Positions 1-7,830 of a DNA stretch of 64,000 nt are shown here, one piece after another (position 1 is the first letter of the stretch; every line of letters starts with the position of its first letter). The stretch is from contig CAYNRU010000041.1 in NCBI GenBank assembly GCA_964399635.1, positions 1-64,000 on the forward strand, read 5' to 3'. The position numbers and the translations under genes were made by a program. This stretch comes from UBA4615 sp964399635 (lineage in GTDB: Bacteria; Pseudomonadota; Gammaproteobacteria; Burkholderiales; Burkholderiaceae_E). Below the pieces are notes generated by a model. It was not told where the DNA came from, did no database searches, and was given only the letters and a program-made list of their open reading frames with translations.

Positions 1-108
1 ATCCCAGCGATAGATCTCGACGGACGTCGCGGTGGACATTTGCCAAACGGATCAACGCGCTGGGGCCGTTTTCGATAGATCTCGATAGACCCCGATAGAT
101 CCCGAAAC
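1..108. repeat. Short direct and tandem repeats just downstream of guaA
   Basis: No gene is visible here. A 13-bp sequence, CGATAGATCTCGA, occurs at 8-20 and again at 73-85. Around 72-105 it is part of a roughly 10-bp periodic array (units CGATAGATCT, CGATAGACCC, CGATAGATCC). The guaA stop codon (109-111) follows immediately. The 3' end of guaA is a known integration hotspot for genomic islands, so repeats here could be remnants of attachment sites. No integrase is present inside the window and the region continues off its edge, so this is only a possibility. Confidence 0.5.
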
Positions 109-1746
109 CTACTCCCACTCGATCGTCGCCGGCGGCTTGCCCGACACGTCGTACACCACCCGGTTGATGCCCCGCACCTCGTTGATGATGCGGTTGGAGA
201 CGCGCCCGAGCAGCTCGTGCGGCAGGTGCGCCCAGTGCGCGGTCATGAAATCCTGGGTCTGCACCGCGCGCAGCGCGGCGACGTGCTCGTAGGTTCGGCC
301 GTCGCCCATCACGCCCACCGAGCGCACCGGCAGGAACACCGCGAAGGCCTGCGAGGTCAGCTCGTACCAGGACCGGCCCACCTGCTCCGCGGTGACCACG
401 CCCGCGGCGACGTCGCGCTCGGTGGCGCGCGTGGCGCGCAGCTCGTCGATGAAGATCGCATCGGCGCGGCGCAGCAGGTCGGCGTAGTCCTTTCGGACCT
501 CGCCCAGGATCCGCACGCCCAGGCCGGGGCCCGGGAAGGGATGACGGTTGACCATGTCGGGCGGCAGCCCGAGCGCGATTCCGAGCTTGCGCACCTCGTC
601 CTTGAACAGCTCGCGCAGCGGCTCGAGCAGCTTCAGGTGCAGGGTCTCGGGCAGGCCGCCCACGTTGTGGTGCGACTTGATCGTCTTGGCCTTGCCGGTC
701 TTGGCGCCGGCCGACTCGATCACATCAGGGTAGATGGTGCCCTGCGCGAGCCAGCGCGCATCGCGCAGGCGCCCCGCCTCGCGCTGGAACACCTCGACGA
801 ACTCGCCGCCGATGATCTTGCGTTTGGCTTCCGGGTCGGACACGCCTGCGAGCTTGCCCATGAAGTCGTCGGTGGCGTCGACGTGGATCACGGTCACGCC
901 GAGGTTTTCGGCGAAGGTCTTCATCACCTGGTGCGCCTCGTTCAGACGCAGCAGGCCGTGGTCGACGAACACGCAAGTCAGCTGCGGCCCGATCGCGCGG
1001 TGGATCAGCGCGGCCGCCACCGAGGAGTCCACGCCGCCCGACAGGCCCAGGATCACCCGCTCGGCGCCGACCTGAGCGCGGATCCGCTCGATGGCCTCGT
1101 CGACGAAGTTGGGCATCGTCCAGTCGGGGCGCGCCCGGCACAGGTCGATCACGAAACGGCGCAGGATCGCCCCGCCCTGCTTCGTGTGCGTGACCTCGGG
1201 GTGGAACTGCACGGCGTAGAAGCCGCGCGCCTCGTCGGCCATGCCGGCTATCGGGCAACTCGGCGTGGAGGCCATCACCACGAAGCCCTCGGGCAGTTGC
1301 GTGACGGAGTCGCCGTGGCTCATCCAGACGTCGAGCAGTCCGTGGCCCTCGGCGTTGCGGCTGTCCTCGATGCCATCCAGCAGCCTGGTGTGGCCGCGGG
1401 CGCGCACCTGCGCATAACCGAACTCGCGGTGGTCGGCGTACTCGACCCGGCCGCCGAGCTGCGCCGCCATGGTCTGCATGCCGTAGCAGATGCCCAGTAC
1501 TGGCACGCCGAGCTCGAAGACCGCCTGCGGCGCGGCCAGCGACGCGTCCTCGTAGGTCGAGCCGTGGCTGCCCGAGAGGATCACGCCCTGCGGCGCAAAC
1601 TCGCGCACGAAGGCGTCGGTGACGTCGTTGGGATGGATCTCGCAGTAGACGTTCAGCTCTCGCACCCGTCGCGCGATGAGCTGGGTGACCTGGGAGCCGA
1701 AATCGAGGATCAGGATCTTGTGGTGGTGCACGGAAGCGCCGCTCAT
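109..1746 (-). CDS. guaA: GMP synthase (glutamine-hydrolysing)
   Basis: Cytosolic GMP synthase, which converts XMP, glutamine and ATP to GMP, the last step of de novo guanine nucleotide synthesis. The 545-residue protein has an N-terminal class I glutamine amidotransferase domain with nucleophile Cys87 in GICYG and His182/Glu184 in FHPEVTH. The ATP pyrophosphatase domain follows, with PP-loop LSGGVDSS at about 235-242, and then the dimerisation domain ending in ATIEWE. Its ATG (1744-1746) overlaps the guaB stop as ATGA, so the two are a translationally coupled operon guaB-guaA. An in-frame open reading frame extends upstream through guaB in another frame, but this start gives the family length and the coupled overlap. 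It ends in TAG at 109-111. Complete, all key residues present. Confidence 0.98.
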   Translation of the reverse strand: MSGASVHHHKILILDFGSQVTQLIARRVRELNVYCEIHPNDVTDAFVREFAPQGVILSGSHGSTYEDASLAAPQAVFELGVPVLGICYGMQTMAAQLGGRVEYADHREFGYAQVRARGHTRLLDGIEDSRNAEGHGLLDVWMSHGDSVTQLPEGFVVMASTPSCPIAGMADEARGFYAVQFHPEVTHTKQGGAILRRFVIDLCRARPDWTMPNFVDEAIERIRAQVGAERVILGLSGGVDSSVAAALIHRAIGPQLTCVFVDHGLLRLNEAHQVMKTFAENLGVTVIHVDATDDFMGKLAGVSDPEAKRKIIGGEFVEVFQREAGRLRDARWLAQGTIYPDVIESAGAKTGKAKTIKSHHNVGGLPETLHLKLLEPLRELFKDEVRKLGIALGLPPDMVNRHPFPGPGLGVRILGEVRKDYADLLRRADAIFIDELRATRATERDVAAGVVTAEQVGRSWYELTSQAFAVFLPVRSVGVMGDGRTYEHVAALRAVQTQDFMTAHWAHLPHELLGRVSNRIINEVRGINRVVYDVSGKPPATIEWE

Positions 1747-3203
1747 TCGATGTGGTAGTTGGGCGCTTCCTTGGTGATCTGCACGTCGTGCACGTGCGAC
1801 TCGCGCATGCCGGCCGAGCTGATCTCGACGAAGCTCGGTCGTGTGCGCATCTCGTCGATGTCGCGGCAGCCGCAGTAGCCCATGCTGGCGCGCACGCCGC
1901 CGCACAGCTGGTACAGAATGGTCAGCACCGAGCCCTTGTAGGGCACGCGACCCTCGATGCCCTCGGGCACGAGCTTGTCGACGTTGGCCGAGGAGTCCTG
2001 GAAGTAGCGGTCGGCGGCGCCGTCGGCCATCGCGCCGAGCGAGCCCATGCCGCGATAGCTCTTGTAGGAGCGGCCCTGGTACAGGATGACCTCGCCGGGC
2101 GCCTCCTCGGTGCCGGCAAACATCGAGCCCATCATGACGCTGGACGCACCCGCCGCGATCGCCTTGGCTACGTCGCCGGAGTAGCGGATGCCGCCGTCGG
2201 CGATCAGCGGAATGCCGCTGCCCGCCAGCGCATCGGCGACGTCGCTGATGGCGCTGATCTGAGGCACGCCCACGCCGGCCACGATCCGGGTGGTGCAGAT
2301 GGAGCCCGGACCGATGCCGACCTTCACGCCGTCGGCGCCGGCCTCGGCCAGCGCACGCGCGGCGTCGGCGGTGGCGATGTTGCCCCCGATCACCTCGACC
2401 TCGGGGAAGTTGCGCTTGATCCAGCGGATGCGGTCGAGCACGCCCTTGGTGTGGCCGTGCGCGGTGTCCACCACGATGACGTCGACGCCGGCCTTGACCA
2501 GCAGCTCGATGCGCTCGTCGGAGTCGGGGCCGACGCCCACGGCGGCACCCACCCGCAGCTTGCCGTAGCCGTCCTTGCTGGCCAGCGGGTGCTCGGTGGA
2601 CTTGAGGATGTCCTTGACGGTGATGAGGCCACGCAGCTCGAAGTCGTCGTCGATGACCAGCACGCGTTCGAGGCGGTGCCGGTGCATCAGCTGCTTGGCC
2701 TCCTCGAGCGGGGCCCCCTCGCGGACCGTGACCAGCCGCTCGCGCGGGGTCATGATCGAAGAGACCGGCTCGTCCAGCCGGGTCTCGAAGCGCAGGTCTC
2801 GGTTGGTGACGATGCCCACCACCTGGCGCCCGCGCATGACGGGCAGCCCCGAGATCTTGTGCTGGCGGGTGATCTCGAGCACGTCGCGCACCGTCATGTC
2901 GGGCGTGACGGTGAAGGGGTCGCGCACGATGCCGGACTCGAAGCGCTTGACCCGCGCGACCTCCTTGGCCTGCTCGGCGGGAGTGAGGTTCTTGTGCACG
3001 ATGCCGATCCCGCCCTCCTGGGCGATGGCGATCGCCAGGCGCGACTCGGTCACGGTGTCCATCGCCGCCGAGACCAGCGGGATGTTCAGCGCAATGCCCC
3101 GGGTCAGCCGCGTGCTGAGCGAGGTGTCGCGGGGAAGGATTTCGGAGAACGCAGGAACCAGAAGGACGTCGTCGAACGTCAGCGCTTTCTTGACCAGTCG
3201 CAT
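1743..3203 (-). CDS. guaB: Inosine-5'-monophosphate dehydrogenase
   Basis: NAD-dependent oxidation of IMP to XMP, the committed step to guanine nucleotides. The 486-residue protein is a TIM barrel interrupted by two CBS domains (about residues 93-205). The catalytic loop GPGSICTTR carries Cys303, and the phosphate-binding segment IADGGIRYSGD and the flap RYFQDSS follow. I chose ATG at 3201-3203, which gives MRLVKKALTF. A longer open frame upstream adds 55 residues unlike the family. A GAGGG ribosome site lies just upstream. A perfect TATAAT on the minus strand (3228-3233) gives a leader of about 18 nt. First gene of guaB-guaA. Confidence 0.98.
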   Translation of the reverse strand: MRLVKKALTFDDVLLVPAFSEILPRDTSLSTRLTRGIALNIPLVSAAMDTVTESRLAIAIAQEGGIGIVHKNLTPAEQAKEVARVKRFESGIVRDPFTVTPDMTVRDVLEITRQHKISGLPVMRGRQVVGIVTNRDLRFETRLDEPVSSIMTPRERLVTVREGAPLEEAKQLMHRHRLERVLVIDDDFELRGLITVKDILKSTEHPLASKDGYGKLRVGAAVGVGPDSDERIELLVKAGVDVIVVDTAHGHTKGVLDRIRWIKRNFPEVEVIGGNIATADAARALAEAGADGVKVGIGPGSICTTRIVAGVGVPQISAISDVADALAGSGIPLIADGGIRYSGDVAKAIAAGASSVMMGSMFAGTEEAPGEVILYQGRSYKSYRGMGSLGAMADGAADRYFQDSSANVDKLVPEGIEGRVPYKGSVLTILYQLCGGVRASMGYCGCRDIDEMRTRPSFVEISSAGMRESHVHDVQITKEAPNYHIE

Positions 3204-3227
3204 AGGGCCCTCTATGCACAAAGATGA

Positions 3228-3233
3228 ATTATA
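3228..3233 (-). promoter_or_regulatory. -10 box of the guaB promoter
   Basis: TATAAT on the minus strand, about 25 bp upstream of the guaB ATG. No convincing -35 hexamer is visible at the expected spacing. It is an AT-rich island in GC-rich surroundings and is the best candidate for guaBA transcription initiation. Confidence 0.6.
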
Positions 3234-3343
3234 CCGGCTCCGTCCGACCCGGTGCCGGACCCGCCGGTCGGCCGGGAGACGCGCCCGCCCGGGTGCGACG
3301 TAGCATCGGGCTCCATCTGTTTCGCATCCGAAGGGCCCCGGAC

Positions 3344-3886
3344 ATGTCGCCCAGACTGCTGCTGCCACTGATCCTGCTGGCGCTCGCCGCCGCGCCCGAC
3401 GCTTCGGCCCAATTCCAGTGGCGCGATGCCAACGGGAGGATGGTCTACTCGGACATGCCGCCGCCGATGTCGGTCGAGCCCGGCTCGGTGATTCGCGGGG
3501 CCGCCCGGCCGGCGCCCGCGGGCAGGCCCGCCGGCGCGGCCGATACGTCGGCCGCGGCCGGCGCCGACGCCGCGCAGCCGGCCGTGCCCGACCGTGCGGC
3601 GCCCACAGCCACCGCCCCTCCGAGCGCTGCCGACCGGGAGCTCGAGTTCCGCAAGCGCCGCATGGAGCGCGCCGACGCCGAGCGCAAGGCCGCGGCAGCC
3701 GCGCAGCAGGCGCAGCTGCGGGCCTCGGTCTGCGAGGACGCGCGCAGCTCGGTGAACGCCCTGGAAAGCGGGATGCGCTTGTCGCGCGTCAACGCGCAGG
3801 GCGAGCGCGAGGTGGTGGAGGAGTCCCAGCGCGCCGGCCGGCTCGAGGCAGCGCGCAGGACGGTCAAGGATACCTGCGGGACCTGA
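3344..3886 (+). CDS. DUF4124 domain-containing exported protein
   Basis: Function unknown. The 180-residue protein begins with a clear Sec signal peptide (about residues 1-22, cleavage near DASA-QFQW). The short DUF4124 motif follows, QWRDANGRMVYSDMPPP, which is typical of small periplasmic proteins of beta- and gammaproteobacteria. An Ala/Pro-rich linker leads to a charged Arg/Glu/Ala helix (about 115-150) likely to form a coiled coil. Two cysteines near the C-terminus (in VCEDARSS and DTCGT) could form a disulfide. I chose the ATG at 3344 because it begins the signal peptide; an upstream in-frame ATG at 3224 would bury it. Diverges from guaB and converges on rnfH. Exported location is inferred from the signal peptide. 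Confidence 0.8.
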   Translation: MSPRLLLPLILLALAAAPDASAQFQWRDANGRMVYSDMPPPMSVEPGSVIRGAARPAPAGRPAGAADTSAAAGADAAQPAVPDRAAPTATAPPSAADRELEFRKRRMERADAERKAAAAAQQAQLRASVCEDARSSVNALESGMRLSRVNAQGEREVVEESQRAGRLEAARRTVKDTCGT

Positions 3887-3909
3887 GGCCCCTGGACCGC
3901 ATGCGCGGA

Positions 3910-4290
3910 TCAGCCGCGCGGGCGGGCCGGCCGGGCTGGCAACTCGCGGTCGCGCGCCCAGCGCCGCTCGCCCGCCTCGCGCCGACGGTGTTCGGCGCGA
4001 CGCTGGCGGGCCACCATCGGATCCACGGTCAGCGGCGGCAGCAGCTCGATCCGGTCGCCGTCGCGCAGCGGGTCGCCGGGCGCCGCGGCCCGCCCGAACA
4101 CGGTGATCGCGAGCGCGTCGAGCGGGCCCGCGCCGGGCGCTGCAGGCGCGAGGTTCGCGATCGCGGCCGCGATGCCGCTCGCGGCCATCGCCTGCGCCAC
4201 GGTGCAGCCGGCGGCCACCGTCAGCGCGACCCGCAGGGGCGGCTCGACACCGATCCAGCAGACCTCGACCGAGAGCGGCGCCTCATCCAT
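3910..4290 (-). CDS. rnfH: RnfH family ubiquitin-like protein
   Basis: Small beta-grasp protein of the RnfH (UPF0125) family, 126 residues. The name comes from the rnf electron-transport cluster in some species, but the molecular role is not established. Family features are the opening VEVCWIG, a central hydrophobic core and the segment FGRAAAPGDPLRDGDRIELLPPL, the usual end of the fold. An Arg-rich tail after VDPMVARQRR is common in the family. Its ATG (4288-4290) lies inside the 3' end of ratA, an 8-bp overlap. This ratA-rnfH coupling next to smpB is a conserved proteobacterial arrangement. Confidence 0.88.
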   Translation of the reverse strand: MDEAPLSVEVCWIGVEPPLRVALTVAAGCTVAQAMAASGIAAAIANLAPAAPGAGPLDALAITVFGRAAAPGDPLRDGDRIELLPPLTVDPMVARQRRAEHRRREAGERRWARDRELPARPARPRG

Positions 4291-4714
4291 ACACCGCCTC
4301 GGCGCGCCGCACGAAGGCGTCAACGAAGCTGCCCGCGATCTGGTCGAATACCGGCGACAGCGCCCGCGACAGCAGCGGCCCGGCGAAGGCGTAGTCGAGC
4401 ATGAAGACCACCTTGCAGGCGTCCTCGCGCAGCGGCGCGAACTGCCACAGCCCATCGAGCTTGGAGAACGGCCCATCGCGCAGCGTCATGCGGATGCTGC
4501 GGTCGGCCTCATGCAGATTCTCGGTGGTGAACGACTGCTGCAGCCCGCGGAAGTCGATGAGGATGGTTGCGACCATGCGCTCGGGCGCTCGCTCGAGCAC
4601 CCGCGTCCCGCCGCACCAGGGCAGGAACTGCGGATAGTCCTCGACCCGCTCGACCAGATCGAACATCCGGGACGCGCCGTAGGGCACGAGGACGGACTTG
4701 TTGACCGACGGCAT
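4283..4714 (-). CDS. ratA: RatA-type ribosome-association / Coq10-like START domain protein
   Basis: 143-residue single-domain START/Coq10 family protein. In E. coli RatA binds free 50S subunits and blocks 70S formation. The fold is also used by Coq10 for ubiquinone handling, so the physiological role in this organism is uncertain. The N-terminus MPSVNKSVLVPYGASRMFDLV and the motif DYPQFLPWCGG are characteristic. Full family length with no signal peptide or membrane helix. It overlaps rnfH downstream and diverges from smpB across an 80-bp region that holds two facing -10 boxes. Confidence 0.9.
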   Translation of the reverse strand: MPSVNKSVLVPYGASRMFDLVERVEDYPQFLPWCGGTRVLERAPERMVATILIDFRGLQQSFTTENLHEADRSIRMTLRDGPFSKLDGLWQFAPLREDACKVVFMLDYAFAGPLLSRALSPVFDQIAGSFVDAFVRRAEAVYG

Positions 4715-4749
4715 CGGGGACTCGGAGAAGGCAGAGGGGGTGCGACTGC

Positions 4750-4768
4750 TAGAATCGACCGAATTCTA
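4750..4768. promoter_or_regulatory. Symmetric pair of -10 boxes between ratA and smpB
   Basis: TAGAAT at 4750-4755 reads toward smpB, and TAGAAT on the minus strand (4763-4768) reads toward ratA. They form a perfect 6-bp inverted repeat with a 7-bp centre. Predicted start points lie only a few bases apart, so RNA polymerase can bind in one orientation at a time. Neither side has a clear -35 hexamer. Confidence 0.6.
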
Positions 4769-4794
4769 CTCGGCCGCCGTCCACGCGGCAGTCC

Positions 4795-5250
4795 ATGAGC
4801 ATCGTCGACAATCGCAAGGCCTTCCACGATTTCTTCATCGAGGAGAAGTACGAGGCCGGGCTGGTGCTGGAAGGCTGGGAGGTCAAGGCGATCCGGGCTG
4901 GCCGCGCCCACCTGAAGGAGGCCTACGTGATCGTGCGCGGCGCCGAGTTGTTCCTGCTGGGTGCGCACATCACGCCGCTCACCGCGGCCTCGACGCACGT
5001 GCACCCGGACCCCACCCGAACCCGCAAGCTGCTGATGAACGCCAGCGAGATCTCCAAGCTGATCGGCAAGGTGGTGCGGGCCGGCTACACGCTGGTGCCG
5101 CTCGATCTCCACTACAAGGGCGGACGGGTCAAGCTCGAGGTGGGGCTTGCCAAGGGCAAGAAGCAGTTCGACAAGCGGGCCACCGAGCGCGAGCGCGAGT
5201 GGCAGCGCGAGAAGCAGCGCATCGTCAAGACCACCCGCAGCGCCACCTGA
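4795..5250 (+). CDS. smpB: SsrA-binding protein (trans-translation)
   Basis: 151-residue tmRNA partner that brings alanyl-tmRNA to stalled ribosomes and is required for trans-translation. It shows the OB-fold core motif GLVLEGWEVKAIRAGR, the TRTRKLL segment and the basic C-terminal tail KKQFDKRATERERE that becomes helical in the ribosomal A site and mRNA channel. The ATG at 4795 matches the family start. No tmRNA gene (ssrA) lies nearby. The promoter is the TAGAAT at 4750, with a leader of about 33 nt. Divergent from ratA, itself a ribosome-linked protein. Confidence 0.97.
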   Translation: MSIVDNRKAFHDFFIEEKYEAGLVLEGWEVKAIRAGRAHLKEAYVIVRGAELFLLGAHITPLTAASTHVHPDPTRTRKLLMNASEISKLIGKVVRAGYTLVPLDLHYKGGRVKLEVGLAKGKKQFDKRATEREREWQREKQRIVKTTRSAT

Positions 5251-5271
5251 GGCGGCGCCACGGGCCTCGCA

Positions 5272-5919
5272 TCAGCGCGCGCCGGTCCAGCGCTGCGCGT
5301 CGGCCAGCGCCAGCAGCACGCGCGGCGTGCGCTCGGCGGGTTTGACGCGCGCGAGCAGCCTCAGGAACAGCATCGCCGTGGCGAACGCGTCGGCGGTTGC
5401 CTCGTGCCGCCTGCCTGCATCCACCGCGATCCCGAAATGCGCGAGCCACTCGTCCAGCGCGCGGGCACGCACGTCCGGGCACAGCGCGGGCGCGAGCGCG
5501 GCGAGATCGAGCCAGCGCGCGGCAGGCCGGCGGCCGAGCGAGCGGCGCACCGCTCGCTCCACGAAGGCTCGGTCGAAGGCTGCATGGAAGGCCACACGCA
5601 CCGCATCGCCCGCGTAGTCGAGGAATGCGGCGCAGGCCTGTGCCGGGTCCTCGCCCTCGCGCTGCGCCTGCTCGCCGATCCGATGCACCAGGATGTTCTC
5701 GCGGGTGCCGGACTGAGGCGGGCGCAGCACCCGGGCGAAGCTGTCGGCGGGCACGATCCGCCCGCCCACGACCGCCACCGCGCCGATGGCCAGCAGCGCG
5801 TCGCGCTCGGTGTCCAGGCCGGTGGTCTCGCAGTCGAGCACCACCCAGCGCTCGCGCCCGACGGCGGGGCCAGGGGCCGGGCGGGCGCCGAGGACGGAGC
5901 GCAGCCACCCCATGCGCAT
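5272..5919 (-). CDS. DnaQ-like 3'-5' exonuclease domain protein
   Basis: 215-residue DEDD-superfamily exonuclease. ExoI motif is VLDCETTGLD near residues 30-40, ExoII is AFHAAFDRAF, and a late HEATADA supplies the His/Asp of ExoIII (DEDDh type). The family includes the DNA polymerase III epsilon subunit, but this protein lacks the polymerase-binding tail. Its position directly after a CBS/DUF294 protein matches a recurrent pair annotated only as 3'-5' exonuclease. The start (ATG 5917-5919, MRMGWL) overlaps the upstream stop as TGATG, so translation is probably coupled. Substrate unknown; DNA, RNA or a nucleotide signal are all possible. Confidence 0.85.
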   Translation of the reverse strand: MRMGWLRSVLGARPAPGPAVGRERWVVLDCETTGLDTERDALLAIGAVAVVGGRIVPADSFARVLRPPQSGTRENILVHRIGEQAQREGEDPAQACAAFLDYAGDAVRVAFHAAFDRAFVERAVRRSLGRRPAARWLDLAALAPALCPDVRARALDEWLAHFGIAVDAGRRHEATADAFATAMLFLRLLARVKPAERTPRVLLALADAQRWTGAR

Positions 5920-7793
5920 CAGCCCGGGTAGTCGAGCGCGAGCCGCTGCTGCAGCTTGCGCGCCTGGCGGAACGCCTCCTTCAGGATGCGCCGGTCGAGC
6001 GGCGACAGCGTGCGCGTGTCGAGCAGGTTCGCGGCATCGATGTCGCGCACCCCGCCCTCGTGCTGGATGCGCAGCCGCAGGCCCTGGAGGAACTGGAAGG
6101 CGTCGATCCAGCCGTGCGCGTCGCCAGCCTGCAGCACCCCGGCCGCAACCGCCGCCTCGAGCCGCTCCGCGGTGCCGGTCTGCGGCAGGCCGTGGGCGAG
6201 CGCCAGCAGGCGGGCACCGTCGACGAAGGGCGCGGTGCCTGCGTGCTTGAGGTCGACCTCGACCGACTCGCCAGTGAAGAGCTGGCCGATGGGGCCACCC
6301 GTCCAGGATGCGGGCGGGCCGCTGCGCAGCGCGTTGTCGCTCATCTGCTTGAGAAAGCGCGGCGTGGCCGCGGCGCGCGCCGTGACGCCGGCACGCAACG
6401 CCGCCGCGAGCGCGGCATCGCCGGCCACCGGCCTGAAGTCGAAGAAGATGCTGGCACCGAGCAGGCTTTGCGGGTCGCCGCGGTCGATCCAGCCCTCGAA
6501 CAGCGCCTGCCAGGCGGACGCCTCCAGGCACCAGCGCGGATTGCCGGCCATGATCCCGCCGCGGCACAGCGGGTAGCCGCAGGCGTCGAGCGCATGGTTG
6601 ACCGCGTCGGCGAAGGCCAGCATCCCCGCGCGTGCGTCCGCCGCGATGCCGTCGGGCAGGATCAGCCCGTTGTCCTGGTCGGTCGCGATGGTCTGCTCCT
6701 CGCGCCCTTCGCTACCCATCGCGAGCCAGCAGGCGCCAGCCATCGACACGTCGAGTTCGGCCGCCTTCAGGTCGATCGCTCTGGCGGCCACCTGGTCGTT
6801 CAGGCGGCTGATCAGCCGCGTGACGAAGGCCGCGGACACGCCCTGCACGACCAGCGCGGCCGACCAGGCGCGGATGTCTTCGGCGGCGCGAGCGAGCGCA
6901 TCGACCGAGCCCGCGGCGGCGATGGCCTCACCGATCGTGCGCAGGCTCCGGCGCTGCAGCACGAACAGGTCGCGCTCGGTCACCACGCCCGCGAGGCGGC
7001 CCTCGCGCAGCACCGGCACGTGCCGGATACCGTTGCGGGCCATCAGCAGCATCGCCTCGGCCGCGCTCGCGCGGTCCTCGAGGGTGACCAGCGGCGCGGT
7101 CATCACCGACCCGATCGGCGCCTCCAGCGGGACACCCGGCAGCACCACGCGCCCGATCACGTCCTGGCGCGTGAAGATGCCCTGCCCGTCGCCGACGATC
7201 ACCGAGCCGACCCGCTCGCGCTCCATGGTCTCGAACGCCTCGCGCAGCGTCGTCTCCGGCGGCACCGACACCGGCGGGCGGCCGATCAGCTCTGACAAGG
7301 GGGCAGCCAGCGTGCGCGACTGCGTGGCCTGGCGCGCGTAGCTCGCCTGCAGCGCCTGGCGCGACAGGTCGAGCATCGCACCGAGCCGGCGCTTGCAGAA
7401 GTCGAGGAACACCTCGCTGCGCCGCGTCATTGCTTCGAAGTCGCCGCCCCCGAGCACCCAGCAGAACACGTCGCCCTGCGCCCGGTAGGTCGCGCTCACC
7501 GGCCGCTGGGCGAGCAGCGCGCCCACCGGAAAGGGCTCGCCCGCCGCGAGCCGCACGACCGGGGCGTCGGCCCCGTCGGTGCCCGCGCGGCGACCCTCGA
7601 CCACGCCATCGCGCAGGATCCAGCAGGCCGGCGGCGGACCGTCGTCGGGGGCGACGAGGACCTCGCCGGGCGCGAAATACGCGAGCTCCAGCCGGCGTGC
7701 GAGCCAGTCGAGGTCTTCGGCGCGCATCTGCGAGAACGGCGGGTGGGGGTCGAGCGCCGCCCGGACGTCGGCCAGCAGCGCGCCCGCGGTCAT
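5919..7793 (-). CDS. CBS domain / DUF294 putative nucleotidyltransferase
   Basis: 624-residue multidomain protein. An N-terminal cyclic-nucleotide-binding-like domain (about 10-130) is followed by a CBS pair (about 165-285). Next comes a DUF294 nucleotidyltransferase-like domain with the signature GSEGREEQ and DQDNG (about 365-385), and a DUF294 C-terminal helical region. The G-S-x-G-R and D-x-D residues expected for nucleotidyl transfer are intact. Such proteins resemble the GlnD sensor architecture, but their substrate is unknown. I chose the ATG at 7791-7793 (MTAGALLADV) over one 23 codons upstream that gives an Arg-rich non-family extension. Coupled to the downstream exonuclease. In many proteobacteria this pair accompanies acetate permease genes, absent here. 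Confidence 0.85.
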   Translation of the reverse strand: MTAGALLADVRAALDPHPPFSQMRAEDLDWLARRLELAYFAPGEVLVAPDDGPPPACWILRDGVVEGRRAGTDGADAPVVRLAAGEPFPVGALLAQRPVSATYRAQGDVFCWVLGGGDFEAMTRRSEVFLDFCKRRLGAMLDLSRQALQASYARQATQSRTLAAPLSELIGRPPVSVPPETTLREAFETMERERVGSVIVGDGQGIFTRQDVIGRVVLPGVPLEAPIGSVMTAPLVTLEDRASAAEAMLLMARNGIRHVPVLREGRLAGVVTERDLFVLQRRSLRTIGEAIAAAGSVDALARAAEDIRAWSAALVVQGVSAAFVTRLISRLNDQVAARAIDLKAAELDVSMAGACWLAMGSEGREEQTIATDQDNGLILPDGIAADARAGMLAFADAVNHALDACGYPLCRGGIMAGNPRWCLEASAWQALFEGWIDRGDPQSLLGASIFFDFRPVAGDAALAAALRAGVTARAAATPRFLKQMSDNALRSGPPASWTGGPIGQLFTGESVEVDLKHAGTAPFVDGARLLALAHGLPQTGTAERLEAAVAAGVLQAGDAHGWIDAFQFLQGLRLRIQHEGGVRDIDAANLLDTRTLSPLDRRILKEAFRQARKLQQRLALDYPG

Positions 7794-7830
7794 GCGGCCT
7801 CCCGATCCCGGCGCTCGCTGCGCGCGCCGC

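Noticed and set aside
217..1758. Open frame antisense to guaA
   Set aside because: Shadow of the high-GC third codon position; no start signal or domain.
1747..3219. N-terminal extension of guaA through guaB (a 1036-codon frame)
   Set aside because: The extra part is the wrong-frame reading of guaB, which is Arg/His-rich. The true start is the ATGA overlap at 1746.
5251..5271. tmRNA gene (ssrA) next to smpB
   Set aside because: The gap to the next gene is only 21 bp and no tmRNA ends are present in the flanks.
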